Source: Karstenula rhodostoma CBS 690.94 (taxonomy: Eukaryota; Ascomycota; Dothideomycetes; Pleosporales; Didymosphaeriaceae). Taken from it: a DNA stretch of 64,000 nt. The stretch lies in contig MU001500.1 in the NCBI GenBank assembly GCA_010093485.1, forward strand, positions 1,839,478-1,903,477, read 5' to 3'. Both the position numbers and the translations under genes were made by a program. A model generated the notes under the pieces. That model was given only the letters and a program-made list of their open reading frames with translations, was not told the origin of the DNA and made no database searches. Shown here piece after piece: positions 9,754 to 21,057 of this stretch (position 1 is its first letter; the number at the start of each line of letters is the position of its first letter).

Positions 9754-11796
9754 ATGTCACTCGATTCTCAGGAGCGCGTTCATGCAGATGCCGCCGCCCA
9801 GATGATGCAACCTACACAATACTACCAGTACTACCAGCGACAATCACGACTGTTCGGACTGCCTCGTGAGCTTCGTGACCAAATTTATCAACACTATGTC
9901 TCCGAACCGAACGGCTACGTCTTTGACTCCAGTACTGAAAAATTGAAGTTGAACACACCATCATCTTCAGCAGCGGGGAATGACGGCATATGTCAAAGCC
10001 TGCGTCTCACTTGTAAGCTAGCCGCCGAGGAGACAAGGGGACTGGCCCTCAAGGAAAACACGATGGTATTCAGGACAGGACTTTCCGGGGACGTAGATGG
10101 TGATGGCTATCGCGGGCTGACGAGTCTTGCTGGTCGCTTGCGATGCGGTAAGTTACTTGTTCCGATGCCAGTTGATCTCCACTGATCAGGGACTTTAAGT
10201 CTTGGACTACTACGACTTGAACAACCTCATCATTGTACGCGGCCCCTCGTTCATTTTTGCTACATACTGATCTTCCTATCTGCATAGCTCTCCTACGCCA
10301 CTGAGCTCGATCTGTTGTCCCCAAAGGTTTTTCGAAAAATGAGAGAAAGATTTCCGACTGTTGGAGGGCGCTTCGAGCACATGTACGCGGATATCAGCGA
10401 TGATCGGGAACCTACCGTCGTGGCGTGGGACACCGAACTCCCGTGGGCTGGTAGTCTTACATCCTGGCTTTGTCACTATTCTCTCGAAACATTCTCCGAT
10501 GTCGCACGTTTCGTCCTTCAACAGCTGCAAGTGGAAAATCCCGCAGGATATCGTGTAGGCACTGTGTGTGCATTCGAGACCGAACGGCTACCGCCTTTCA
10601 GTATCATAGCGGGGTCGCCTTGGAGACACTACTTTGACTCGGGTAGCCGCGAAGAAATTCTTTCGATTCAGATTCTCGAGTATTGGTCCATACCACAAGA
10701 ATTGTGGCTCAGGAAAATGGAGATGCATCTCACATCCCCTAGTACAGAACATGAGATGCGCCTTTATAGCGGCCGGGTTATAGATCCCTTGAACCGCTGG
10801 CATTCGAATGATGTCGATTTCCATCAGCATTCTGAACATACTCGGTGGTACTTCTCCGCGGTAAGCCTTATCTTGATTATTGTACTGAACCTCGCTAAGA
10901 CTTGACAGGCTTCAATGTCAATCAACTTTTGTAAGTAATTTTGCCTTTGGGCACGTCAGACTAATTACTGCACCCCAGACCCAAGAGCTGATACTGACCT
11001 CTGTCGCCAATAGTGCAAAAGCTACCCCAAGGACACCTGCAATACGTCAGGAATATGGTACTGCATGAAGATCGTAAAGCTGTAGCCCGACCAGCATGCC
11101 ATCTTCGAGGATTTATTCCGTATTGCCAAGAAAACACACAGCTACGGATAATGAGACGGATAGGGTACTCGGAAAACATGCTACCCCTCGATTGGAATGG
11201 AATTGACCAACCAGGTCGTGAGTCTTGGGACAAGTACGAGATGGATGGTCATACCTACCTTTGTGCATTCGTGCAGTGGATGGAAGAAGCCGTGGATCTA
11301 TCAAATCACGGTATGCCCTTACCATCCTGCCAGGTGATTCTAGGGACCAACGATGGAGACATAACCCAAAAGGCGTGGGAGTTAGTGATGCAGGTCGCTG
11401 TAGTTCAAGATGCGTTTACGCAGGTATGTTCTTCACAATGCAACATCCCTGACACGTGTTGACTTTGCTTGCTAGTGGTATAAGATGAGCGGACTAAGTC
11501 TTACGCATCTCGATGAACGTCGATACTTGAAGTACACTCGGAGTGTATTTCCCATGCCTGACTATCTCCCGAAAGACTTCTCCCGCAACGTACACGACAT
11601 CGCACAAGGAAGATCGATTCTGAAGGTACATGAAGTTACGAACGAGCGTTGGGACGTCGCGGAATTTGTGAAGGAGCGTCAATCTTGGACACTGGAGCAA
11701 TGGCAGGATGACTGGGTTCACCTCATGTTTTCGCAAGAGTCTGTCATCGATAAGGACCTGTGGAAGGGATGGGCGGAGAAGTATCACATCAGCTGA
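9754..11796 (+). CDS. F-box-like hypothetical protein, six exons
   Basis: Exons are 9754-10147, 10200-10234, 10288-10860, 10909-10930, 11014-11423 and 11476-11796. All junction phases agree and the product is 584 residues. Donors are GTAAGT, GTACGC, GTAAGC, GTAAGT and GTATGT; the first acceptor is AAG, the weakest of the set, but it is the only one that gives an open frame (VLDYYDLNNLII). The N-terminus has RLFGLPRELRDQIYQHYV at about residues 30-48, the LPxELRxxIY pattern of fungal F-box/2EXR-like proteins. The remainder is a mixed alpha/beta protein with many aromatic residues and no motif I recognise. A role as a substrate adaptor is only suggested by the N-terminus. The start ATG is the first in frame. 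Confidence 0.7.
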
Positions 11797-12444
11797 TTAT
11801 CGAAAGCTCAAGCTGGAGCGATTGCAGTGTTGAAATTTTGGAAGAGGCGCGGCGCAAGTGTTTTGCCACGATGTAGAGACGAGGAATTGGGTTGCGTTAT
11901 ACGGTTGACAAGTTGAAAAGGGTAGACGTGGAGAGTGAATTAATTAGATAGCTATCTAGCTACGGAACAAACCACAAACCATGATCGGTAGAACGTACCC
12001 TTACATTGCGAAAAATTCTAGTCTTCGTTACTACGGTTCGCGCGCGTATCCGACATTGGGAGCAACGAAATGCAGCCATTCGCAACGAGACCATGTATTG
12101 AACAATTCAGCAACAAAGTGATACCAACCAATCATGGCTCTCTGTCAATCCTATCCATTTGGCAGCCCCCCGCGGCGTCCACCAACGCAGCCGCCTAACT
12201 GATGCTAGCCTGTCAAGGAAAGCCTATCTGAACATCACTTCGTCCAAACCTTGCTCGCCGGGCGCAGCGCGATCATCGCGGCTTGACTCGTCGATGCAGA
12301 TGTCTTGACGTTATGACTGCGGACGCCGTAGAAAAGCATGGCACGGCTTATACATGTAAGGCGGTGCGTAGAGGCGTCTCACACGAAGAACTCAGGTATT
12401 CTTCGATTTTGACGTTCGAGCAGAGTGGGCATCCAGCCGGCACC
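11797..12444. other. Intergenic region, nothing recognised
   Basis: About 650 bases between two plus-strand genes. The left end is likely 3' untranslated sequence and the right end is a promoter. No convincing frame, repeat or RNA gene is seen. Confidence 0.45.
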
Positions 12445-12871
12445 ATGGCACAGCATCAACAGAACCACCGGGAAGACCACGGTTATAGTGAGTTATGGGT
12501 CATCGCACCCGAGATCATCAAGCTCACCATCCACAGCACACCTGCAATCCACGCGAGACGAGCCCGGCTGCTCTTCATCCCCACGGGCCCGTGCTCCGTC
12601 CAGTGGCAGCTCCACAAGCCATCTCCATCCTACAGCGTCATCGAGCTCTGCGGCATCGCACCGGAGCGGGGGATCTTCGATGTCGCGGCCTGAGATCCGC
12701 CGGGTGAGCGGCCAGTTCAACGCGCCTACGCATATCGAGATCCAGAGACACAAGAAAGACAAGACGTCCAGGGAAACCATGATGGGGTCGCGAAGGTCGG
12801 GAATGGAGATCAGAGAGCAGAGGAGTTTGGGGAGTAGAGTGAAAGGGTGGTTGTCGTTCTGGACATTGTGA
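12445..12871 (+). CDS. Small Ser-rich hypothetical protein
   Basis: I read two exons, 12445-12487 and 12537-12871, joined by a 49-base intron (donor GTGAGT, acceptor CCACAG), giving 125 residues. The start ATG sits in a good context (CACCATGGC). The first half is Ser/Pro/Arg rich and disordered. The second half is basic and more ordered (SMSRPEIRRVSGQFNAPTHI, KGWLSFWTL at the end). The unspliced frame is also open upstream of the intron, so an intronless version is possible. No family is recognised. A minus-strand frame covers the same bases but looks like a shadow. Confidence 0.45.
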
Positions 12872-13500
12872 ACACACGCAGGCTGTGGAATTGGATGCAG
12901 GCGAGGGATGCCAGCAGTGTGGAACATGGCTTCGAACTCTAGGCAGCATCACAGCGATCTCAGATGCGCATCTCTCCCAGATGCCATTCGTTTCATCTCC
13001 CATCCACCACATCTGCCTGCACCAATGATGTCATCGCTACGTATGCGATGCACGCTACGCAAGCCACGTGACGTCCACCCGCATTCTCGCGCACCCCGGA
13101 CCCACCCCAGCCGCTGGAACGCTCCACCAAACACCCATTTCCTGCTTTTACCTGCTTTTGCCATGGCGCCCTGAAACGCGCATCCTCGCAAAAGGCAGGT
13201 CCGCCGCCGTTCCTGCATGCGAAGGCCAGCGATCTTTGATTGGCAGTGCATCTTTGCCGTTTGCGGTTGCGGTGTTGGGACAAAGGCGTCGGGGGCGTAG
13301 TCCGAGCTTGGACATGACGTCGGGGGGTGATATGTGATTGAAATGGTGGGGTGAAGCTGCGAGGTCGGAGGGAAGAATTCCGATAACCTTCACCTTTTCC
13401 AGAAAGCTGAGAAGCGTGTGTTGAGAAAGCCACGTACAAAGCGATTCCCGCGAAACGACCAGGCACGCGCAAAACCGCTTCACTCCACGCTGCCATCACC
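12872..13500. other. Intergenic region, nothing recognised
   Basis: About 630 bases. A long minus-strand open frame crosses it and the next gene, but its composition looks like antisense of GC-rich coding sequence. It probably contains the promoter of the gene at 13501. Confidence 0.4.
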
Positions 13501-13872
13501 ATGGACGACTTCCCCCGCTCGACAGTCGCCGTCCGCGAACTCTCAAACACCTCCCAGAGGTCCTCCACCACAATGCCTCGCCACGCACCCCCCTCGCCCT
13601 CAAGCTCTCTCTCCCAAACTTCGTCCGAGTCCTCCCGCCATTCCTGCGAAGCCCCAGGCTCGCCAACCACACACACTCGCGACCCGGCCAACTTCAAGCC
13701 CATGACGGCCTTCGACCCCGACGCACCGCCTCCGTATCGCGAGGAAGACTTCCAGGGGAAGAGTAAAGATGAGGTGAGCAAGATGCGGAAGAGGGATTAT
13801 GCGGTGCAGATTTCGAGGATGATGGGAAGGCAGTTGGTTCGGGGCATGAAGGGGGAGGGTGGGGAAAAGTAA
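13501..13872 (+). CDS. Small hypothetical protein with a PPPY motif
   Basis: A 123-residue single-exon frame starting in a good context (CACCATGGA). The first two thirds are Ser/Thr/Pro rich. Then comes DPDAPPPYREEDFQGK, with a PPxY sequence that in other proteins binds WW domains such as those of Rsp5/Nedd4 ligases. A basic amphipathic end follows (EVSKMRKRDYAVQISRMMGR). I do not recognise a family. Codon choice (C/G in third positions) fits a real gene. A link to a WW-domain partner is speculation from the motif alone. Confidence 0.6.
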   Translation: MDDFPRSTVAVRELSNTSQRSSTTMPRHAPPSPSSSLSQTSSESSRHSCEAPGSPTTHTRDPANFKPMTAFDPDAPPPYREEDFQGKSKDEVSKMRKRDYAVQISRMMGRQLVRGMKGEGGEK

Positions 13873-14394
13873 GGGGGAGTAGGGGGAGCTGTTGGTGGTG
13901 AGGACATTAATGCTTCACACCGCCGTGTGAGATTTCCCATGGAACATTTGGGACCATGGTCTTTGAGCGATGGCGTTCGGGGCTGCCCTGGTGGGTGCGG
14001 CTGATGTATACTAGTTTGGGTTGGGGGCGTTTCTTCCGAATGGAACGGGGGAGTGTACGATACGGATGCACGGGTTCACTTCCACTGTGCGAGATGTGTG
14101 TCTTCTACCAAATCATTATCAGGTTAACGATTGACCGAAGTCGTCCTTCCAAATTCGAGACATCTTCTCTACGCTATCCCCTACTATCAGACCCATTCTG
14201 CTACGCTTTTAACAATGTTGACATGATCATACTAGCGAATTAGTCGACGCGCCGAATAGATTCGTTCCCTTCTGAACCGCAAAATCCGACGTGCGACGTT
14301 CCAAGTCTCTAAGCATGCGTATTATGGAAAACTGGAAATAATCCCCCATATCTCTTATTACCGCCTCTCAGCCCGTCCGTGTGGCTATTCGGAA
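13873..14394. other. Intergenic region, nothing recognised
   Basis: About 520 bases between convergent units. Frames are short and base composition drifts towards AT near 14,200-14,350. No repeat or RNA gene is seen. Confidence 0.4.
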
Positions 14395-16111
14395 TCAACC
14401 GACAGGTCTCAAGATCCGAACCGGGCCTTCTCGCCATTCCACCCCCATAGTGTCGCTCAATCTGACTCGCTTAAATACCCGTCTTCCTGCGAATCCACCT
14501 AGTGCCGTTTGGTCTGGGGTGATGGCCCAGGTATAACGAAAAGTAGATACAGGAGAGCTAGAGAAAAATATATTACTTCCGTTATCTACTATTAGAAGCG
14601 TATAGGTGGGCGTGATGATACCCTGGAATATATCGTTGTGGGACACTGAGCCAAACATCAACTCCATCCCGGTACTGGGCGCACTCTCCAAGTGTATCAT
14701 GCCAATGATGAGGCCATGGAACATGGTGTTCACCACAATAGCTGGCACCTATGTCGCTCCAATACCCGACACAGTCCAAGCCTAGATAACTACGCTCTAG
14801 TCTACTCGATACAATCTGCGATCGTCTCTCTTTGGCTGGATCTGCACCTTGAGCTCTTTCAGGTAATGACATCTCACTGCAATCTGCTCAATGCATTTAA
14901 AGGGCGATGGCATCAATGGCAGTCTCGAGTTGTATTACGGGCAGAACTCGAGCCGATGCAGCGTGGGACCGTGTCTTTCGAGAATAGCGCCGAAGGTGGC
15001 TCCCGAGATCTTCCCAACAACGCATAACCTCTCGAGCGGGTGCAGCGTGGACAGGAGCAAAGCCGTGAGTCTATCCTCGTGGTTCAAGCCAACCCACGGC
15101 GGACCTGGATCTCGATGGATGCGTGGCCAAAGCGACTTCAAAGCTGCGAGCCAGCTGCGATCCACCACGTCTTGAAGCGACCTCAACCCAATCTCGTCGA
15201 TGCCAGAAGTAATATCGAGGACTTTCAAGACCAGAAAATCTGAGCTCGTGACTAGTGTTCCTAGCAACGGGTGCGGCACTGGTCCGTCGCTTGCTAACTC
15301 CAGCCTGGTGAGCTGGTCAATAGTCGTGCATCGGCCACATCCCTCAGCTACGTTCGGGGGACTGATTCTCCACTCGAAGTCTGAGCTAATTTCCTTTAAC
15401 ACTGGCCCAATGCCAATCCCACGCCTGTCCTGTAGACGCATTGCGACCAAAGTGACAGCTTTCAAACGAGGAAGACCGCCTGAGAGCATTCCAAAAAGTG
15501 CTGACCAGCTGTAATCTGGGGATTCAAGGTAATTATTTGGAATGGACATGCTATAAACGAGTCCCGATAATGCCAGAGTCAACCCTTGCAGTGAATTGTG
15601 CTCTCCCGAGTTCGTGCAATAGCTAAGATTTCTAAGGTACATTGTGTGATGATGCAATCTTATTCGATGGCTGCGGTGGTGGCTTGCTCCAGGACTCAAA
15701 GTTTGTTCGGGAGATGGTTACATTCCTGCAACAACAAAATCCGGCATCTGACTATCAACATCCCAGATGAGATCCTTGAGATTGGGGAGACGAGCCATAA
15801 ATTCCATGAGAGAAAGATACCATAAGATACCATTCGTTTTGTTTCCCATGGTTTACGGTAGTAACTCGGCGCACCGCCAAGTGAGAGGTGTCGCGCTAGC
15901 GTTGGGTCTCCGTTGTCGAAAGTCGTGAGATCTGAGCAGCAAACCCTAGAAAAACATAGAACGACCTCATGCACTGGACATAGTCTTCGTACTGTTCTGA
16001 CTCATCTATGCTCTTAAGTGGGTTCAAGGTAAAGTCTGGGCAGTCTTCTTGCGTTTGAAGATATTGGTTGAGATCGAGTCGGTGGACATGATTTTTTAAT
16101 TGTTTATACAA
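14395..16111 (-). pseudogene. F-box/LRR-like gene, probably decayed
   Basis: The best preserved block, 15699-14935, encodes about 250 residues with HRIRLHHHTMYLRNLSY, GLTLALSGLVYSMSIP, GLPRLKAVTLVAMRL, TIDQLTRLELAS, FLVLKVLDITSG and HPLERLCVVGKISG, the LRR-like pattern of a dothideomycete F-box family. Upstream pieces in other frames (LPNLKDLIWDVDSQMPDFVV near 15,750, and a leader at 15896-16111) and downstream pieces (CIEQIAVRCHYLKELKVQIQ near 14,860, and a C-terminal block at 14395-14748) read in the right order. Joining them needs several introns or frameshifts, and no clear splice sites link the 15,800 and 15,690 blocks. I favour a decayed gene, but a live multi-intron gene cannot be excluded. 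Confidence 0.45.
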
Positions 16112-16193
16112 ACCACAAAGTGTAGTCCCGTAAAGTAGTAGACAAATATAGACCGACGCCTAAAGTTAACACAGGATAAGCGTTGTAAATGGG
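16111..16193 (+). repeat. Dispersed repeat, copy 1
   Basis: This segment (starting AACCACAAAG and ending CGTTGTAAATGGG) matches 45123-45205 in the same orientation, with shared blocks AGTCCCGTAA, GTAGTAGACA, ATATAGAC and AAGCGTTGTA. Each copy lies 5' of a leftward-reading gene. It could be a fragment of a solo LTR or of a small non-autonomous element. Confidence 0.6.
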
Positions 16194-16205
16194 CAGAAGA
16201 AAGTT

Positions 16206-17084
16206 AGTGATAAGCAACAGATGAATTAGCTGAAGCTAATTTACCTGCGACTTATCTATTTGGCGTTCTGAGCTATTCGTGAATAGAGATGTGATTGTTG
16301 TGTCTTCACTGCCGAAGCTTGCATATGACAAAATAAGACGAGCCATGGGCGTGATCCCATGTAATCGACGCCTATATACCACTATTATAACCTCTTGTGT
16401 AGTATGATGAAGTTCGTATGTCACAAAACTAACATTTTATATGAAATATCGATACCTGCTATTCTCCTGCTCTGTTCCCATGACCCGAAAAGGAATACTA
16501 CTTTGTAATCGATAAGCTTGCCTCGCCAAAGGCCTGGTATGGTTATGTCGAAACTAAGTAAGATTTTACTGGAATTGTGCCCCTGTATAGGAATTTTAGC
16601 GATTCTGTAGGCAAAGTATCAGCACGCGAATTCTTCTTTTAGTCTCTATAATTTGCTCTCGGATTTCTAATCACTAAGCAAGCTTTTAAGTATATATACA
16701 TTCTTACTCTTGTCTCTAGTCTTTTTGCAAGTCCTCCTTTTTGCTAAGCATTATTTCTACTTGTTATACCACTGATCTGAACCCCACAACGTTCGTTCGT
16801 GGAAAGGTCGGCTGACTGATCAGCTGTAGTGCTTAATATCGCCCGCAAATCCTCGTGACTGTATGGTGGAGCTACCCTACATTGTACCGCGGACGGTGCC
16901 GCAGCAGCTTGGAGGAAGGTTATAGGGCACAGAAATAAAACTTTCAAAACTCCGTAGCGCTTGTCGAAGCTACTGTCGTAGGCACGATCGCTGTGGCACT
17001 GAAGCATTCCTTAGCAGGACAATTCACCATTTTTAGTGCTTGATTTGGACGATCTTTCTTTAACGTCGTTGGGACGAGAACACT
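16206..17084. other. AT-leaning intergenic region
   Basis: Nearly 900 bases with many short frames and stop codons in all phases and no recognised gene. Its composition is more AT-rich than the flanks, which fits old transposon or spacer sequence. Confidence 0.4.
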
Positions 17085-18275
17085 CTACTTTTTCTTCAGT
17101 GCATCGCCACGGCATTCTTTCTCCCAACCATTGCGAATGAAAGGAAAGATAACAGCCATCAAAACAGCCAAGATAGTGTCCCATATTCCGAAGCCTCGCT
17201 TGGGACTTGAACCAATCGAGACCGCCCAACAAGCCTGAGGCTCAAACCTCCCATCCATAATGGCAAAGTCACCTTTCGCTACATTGGCAACAATCTCTGG
17301 AGCAATCTTCTCCGCATATGGAAAGCCTTTCTCGATCTTGCTGAGATCACCTGTGGTTCCCTCCAGTCGTTTGGTAAGCTCGGGTTTGTTCCTCTGTTCC
17401 TCGATGAACGTGGGCGTAATGAAGTTATGCGCGAACACACACTGAACAGAATAAGTTGATATGGGCCCCGAATACCGTTGGATTTCGAGTCTCAAAGTAT
17501 CGGCTAGGGCACGTTGTGCAGATTTTCCCGCTAAACTAATCAATAACGAAATTATATTAAATGTTCTCGCCACGCACCAGAGTAAGCCAGGTAACCAGGA
17601 ATTGGAGTCAAGGATGCGGTGCTGTTCACAAAGACGATACTGCGTGCTTTGGGTGATTTAGGCACGCCTGCGCTCTTGTCGTCCTGTACCCACGCTCGGA
17701 GAACGGCTTGGGCTGGATACAAACTGGAGTAGTAGTTGTTGTTCATGCAACGCTCAATCTGATCAGGTTCAAGGTCCATTAGATATCCTAGTTCGTTCGC
17801 AGTGCCTCCAGCAACACAATACAGAGTATCGGGTAGCTCCCGTTGAGCGGCGAGAGTAGAATGAGCCTAGCATCGCGATTAGTTCTTGCCAGCCGAAATA
17901 ACAAAGGACCAACCGTTGCTGCATGGGACATATCAGAGGCTACAGCTTTAAATCTCTGAGACTCGGTGGCCCTGACAGCTATGATCTCGTCCTTGGCTTC
18001 GTCAAGAAGCTCCTGTTTGCGAGCGAATATCGTCACGTGAGCGCCTGACCAAGACCAGCCATATTAGCAGGTGACAATGCGATGGATTTGGAACGACAGT
18101 ACTGCGAATGGTATGGACACACCTTGGCTTGCAAGAACTTTCGATATTTCTTTCCCTAACCCCGAAGAGCCTCCAACGACGAACACGGTCTGTTAAGTTG
18201 TGAGTGCTTCCATCAAGATGATCTTATGACAATGTTGATTGTAAGGGATTGGGGATTACACACTTTGCCGTTCAT
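17085..18275 (-). CDS. tsc10: 3-ketodihydrosphingosine reductase (TSC10-type SDR)
   Basis: Five exons read leftwards: 18275-18264, 18189-18123, 18044-17914, 17866-17578 and 17530-17085, giving 314 residues with all phases consistent. The enzyme reduces 3-ketodihydrosphingosine with NADPH in the second step of sphingolipid synthesis at the ER. It shows the cofactor loop VVGGSSGLG (residues 8-16), CVAGGTAN, the family signature PDQIERCMNNNYYSS, IVFVNSTASL, and the catalytic Y165-x3-K169 pair, which is formed only after splicing exon 4 to exon 5. CVFAHNFITPTFIEEQ and ELTKRLEGT are typical of fungal Tsc10. A C-terminal membrane segment (DTILAVLMAVIFPFI) precedes a lysine-rich tail ending KKK, consistent with ER membrane anchoring. 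The tiny first exon (four codons) is supported by phase and by its GTGTGT donor. Confidence 0.9.
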
Positions 18276-19657
18276 TTTCAAGCGCTCTTCGACACACCTG
18301 AAAATTTTCTTGAATGCAGCAGTTTTGAAGGTAGGCGAGGGAAAGGGTGTTGAGAATGAACAAGGGCGGCTATTCAACAAATGCGCGGCCCCGTGCCCGT
18401 GTCTATAACTGCGCCACGCATGCAGCCTTGCGGCACGGTCGCCACCTGGGAACTTATTCGGGTGAAAGAAAGCCCCCCCCCCTACTATGATAGATTATTT
18501 ACAAGATGCCTGTAGAAGCAGAAGATGCGGTGTTGAAAGCTGCGGATTACTTTGAAGAAAGCCGACTTGAATGAAGAAAGGACTAGTGTTGTTGTTACTG
18601 CACTGGCGTAAAAGTTGCCGGAACACTCTCTATCCAACCAAAGGACGTTGGCAGAAGACAACACTACATGTTTTTGGTGCAGACAGTATGGCCGCAGGGG
18701 ATGGGGTTTGAATGAGCGCACGGCTACTGTGCCGCAGCATTCACCGACCAGCCTTACCCTGGGGGACCCAAATTAAGCATTTAAATCTGATCCATAATTC
18801 GCTTCCCGTCTAATGCGTCCTCTAGTCCTTGATTATAATGTTCCGAGCCGTGTCCCATTTGATTTGGATCAAATTCGTTTCTTTGTAAAAATAGACCAGA
18901 ATTTCGTAACGGCACAAGTCATGTGTTTCTCCGTCTTTTACTACCAGATCCGGGTCACCTGAAGCTGTGATTGACAATGTAACGCTATCCGTGCGTTGAA
19001 TAGAGTCTTATCCTAACTCTACGAACGAGCTTAGTACAGATGGCAGCTCGGTCTCGGTTCCACCTTGTGCCTTTATAATGTTTAGAATGTAATACCCCGC
19101 CTACGTTAAAGCATCAGCAGGCTCAGTGTCGAGCAGTGGAACCTTATCTCACTAACCGTAATAAATCTCTGCACCTGCAAGTTAAGGTAGGGCCAGCAGA
19201 AATAGTGGTGTGATCTGCCTAAATCCTATGGACAAGTCCATAACTACTATCTGTTGTCTGAGCTAACGATTGTATATAATCTGCGATAGACCCAAATATA
19301 TCATGCATGCTAATATTAATGCGGTATGATTTCGTATAGCTCTTAGCTTCCTCTACCCTTCTCAAAGTTTCGTTTGATATCACACACTTTCGATATTTTT
19401 ACCACCCCCAGACCAAAGCTCGTTCGTCTGAAAATGCGGGACAAACGTCCAGAACTTCCGAAACCAACGCAAAAAGACCTACAATACAATTGAGAAATGT
19501 GAAGGAATGTACCATGAGCCGTCACGCGTGCAATTGTTGTCGCCTTTGCGATCCCAAATGCAAATACAGCGCTGCGCTAGCATAGCCCTTCGTCATCGTA
19601 AAGCAAACGTAGTGAAGTCGTGTTACACACCAGCCACGCTCATATCCACGTACTTTC
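18276..19657. other. Intergenic region, nothing recognised
   Basis: About 1.4 kb. A run of ten C residues lies at about 18,473-18,482. The stretch 18,780-19,400 is AT-leaning with stops in all frames and resembles mutated repeat sequence. No gene is supported. Confidence 0.4.
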
Positions 19658-20854
19658 TCACTCTGTCCGCCGCAATCGCAAGATATCTGTAAGCTTCACA
19701 TCTCCTTTCCCTCCCCAGCCCGCAACGCCACTATTGACCTCCGGCCTCACGCTACAATACCAACCCCAAGCCCGCTTGTCGAGGTCCTCACTGCTCAGTA
19801 TGGGCGTCCATGACTGACACAGCAGGTCCAACGACGCGAGAAGCAAACCAAGATTACGCTCCTTCTCCTCGGCCGCCTTCTTCCCCGCCAGCGCTTTCGC
19901 AGGCTTTGCGTCGCCGCTCGGCTTTATACCGAACGACTTCATCAGATACGCCCGCGTAGATTCAGGCCTGTAGATAGGAAGCTCGCTTGTCGAGCCCTGC
20001 CTCGCCCCAACCGTCATCGGCCCATTCGTTTTCTTCAGCGCCTCCAAATCCACACCCCACAGCGCCGGCTCATCAGGCGCAACAGTCTCCTGCGTGTCCT
20101 GTGCATCGTCCCCAGCCACCGTAGCCTGTGATGACACCAAGTCCTCTTCTTTGACCTCCGGCTCTTCCTTCCATGTGTATCCCCACCTCTTCATGACGCG
20201 GATCTGCCGGTTCAGCACTGTGATGAGTGGCTGGCCCTCGCCCCAGCCTTCGTCCTCTGCGGACGCGCCGTTCTGGATGCCGAGGTACTTGGCTTTGGAC
20301 TGGCTGTTTGCGCTGCATACGGCTTGTGCGAGACTTAGTCTGCTGGAGAGCGGTTGTGTGGGCATTGTGTATTTTAGGACCGTCACGGCGACAGCGAGCA
20401 CGAGCGGTGCACGGTTAGTGAACAGGACTACATCTTCAAGTTCTGATGCCGTGAGATTGGAGGATGGAAGCGTGAGGGAGGCTTCGAACGTTGCGGGGTC
20501 CATCGGTGCCCCGAAACCCGTCTTTACTCTCTTTATCGGAGAAGGGATTGTAGAGGTTGATGATGTGGATAGATCGCTGTTTGTGCGCTTCTTGGACACG
20601 CGTTTGGCGGCATTGAGGACCTGTCGCGCGAGCTTCTCGTCTCCGAGGACCTTCTGAAGGCCGCTTATATCAGACTTGGCGATGTTGTCTGGTCTGCACG
20701 GGTCAGTGATGCCCAACTGCGCGTTCACGCGCACTCACGTGATCAGCTTTGCGGCTTGCAGGTCCTTGATCTTGCCCATTGCGGAAGCGAGCGGGATCTT
20801 GGCATCCTGGGAGAGGAAGCGGAGCAGCGTCTGGAGGTCTTGCTGGGTCGCCAT
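19658..20854 (-). CDS. Conserved fungal protein of unknown function
   Basis: Two exons, 20854-20739 and 20693-19658, give 383 residues. The 45-base intron has donor GTGAGT, branch CACTGAC and acceptor GTGCAG, and restores a continuous helical N-terminus (QTLLRFLSQDAKIPLASAM, then AAKLITPDNIAKSD). A basic SPIKRVKTGFG segment suggests nuclear location. The central block VLFTNRAPLVLAVAVTVLKY, PTQPLSSRLSLAQAVCSANS and LNRQIRVMKRWGYTW has the look of a well-conserved domain, which I recall as recurring in ascomycete proteins but cannot name. No catalytic motif is visible. It is divergent from the SR140-like splicing gene across 203 bases, so the two probably share a promoter. Confidence 0.8.
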
Positions 20855-21057
20855 TTTGAAGTAGAATAAGGAGTGTGGTGGGACTTGATCGGGGTAGATA
20901 TCGTGGGGTAGAGGCAGCACGCGCCAGTGCGCACTAGCGTCATTAGACGGTTGCGCTTTCCCAGAGCTTAACACGACGTTCACCACCACCAATCCCACAT
21001 TTGGGGCACAACACCTCATCCTCGACGCGCGCGTACAGATTGCGCGTGCCCAACTCC
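20855..21057. promoter_or_regulatory. Short divergent promoter
   Basis: Only 203 bases separate the start codons of the conserved gene (minus) and the SR140-like gene (plus). The region must carry both 5' untranslated regions and promoter elements. I see no TATA box. Confidence 0.4.

Noticed and set aside
12993..13781. Minus-strand frame of 262 residues across the 13.5 kb gene
   Set aside because: Antisense to a better-supported small plus-strand gene; it has no domain and starts at a non-ATG codon.
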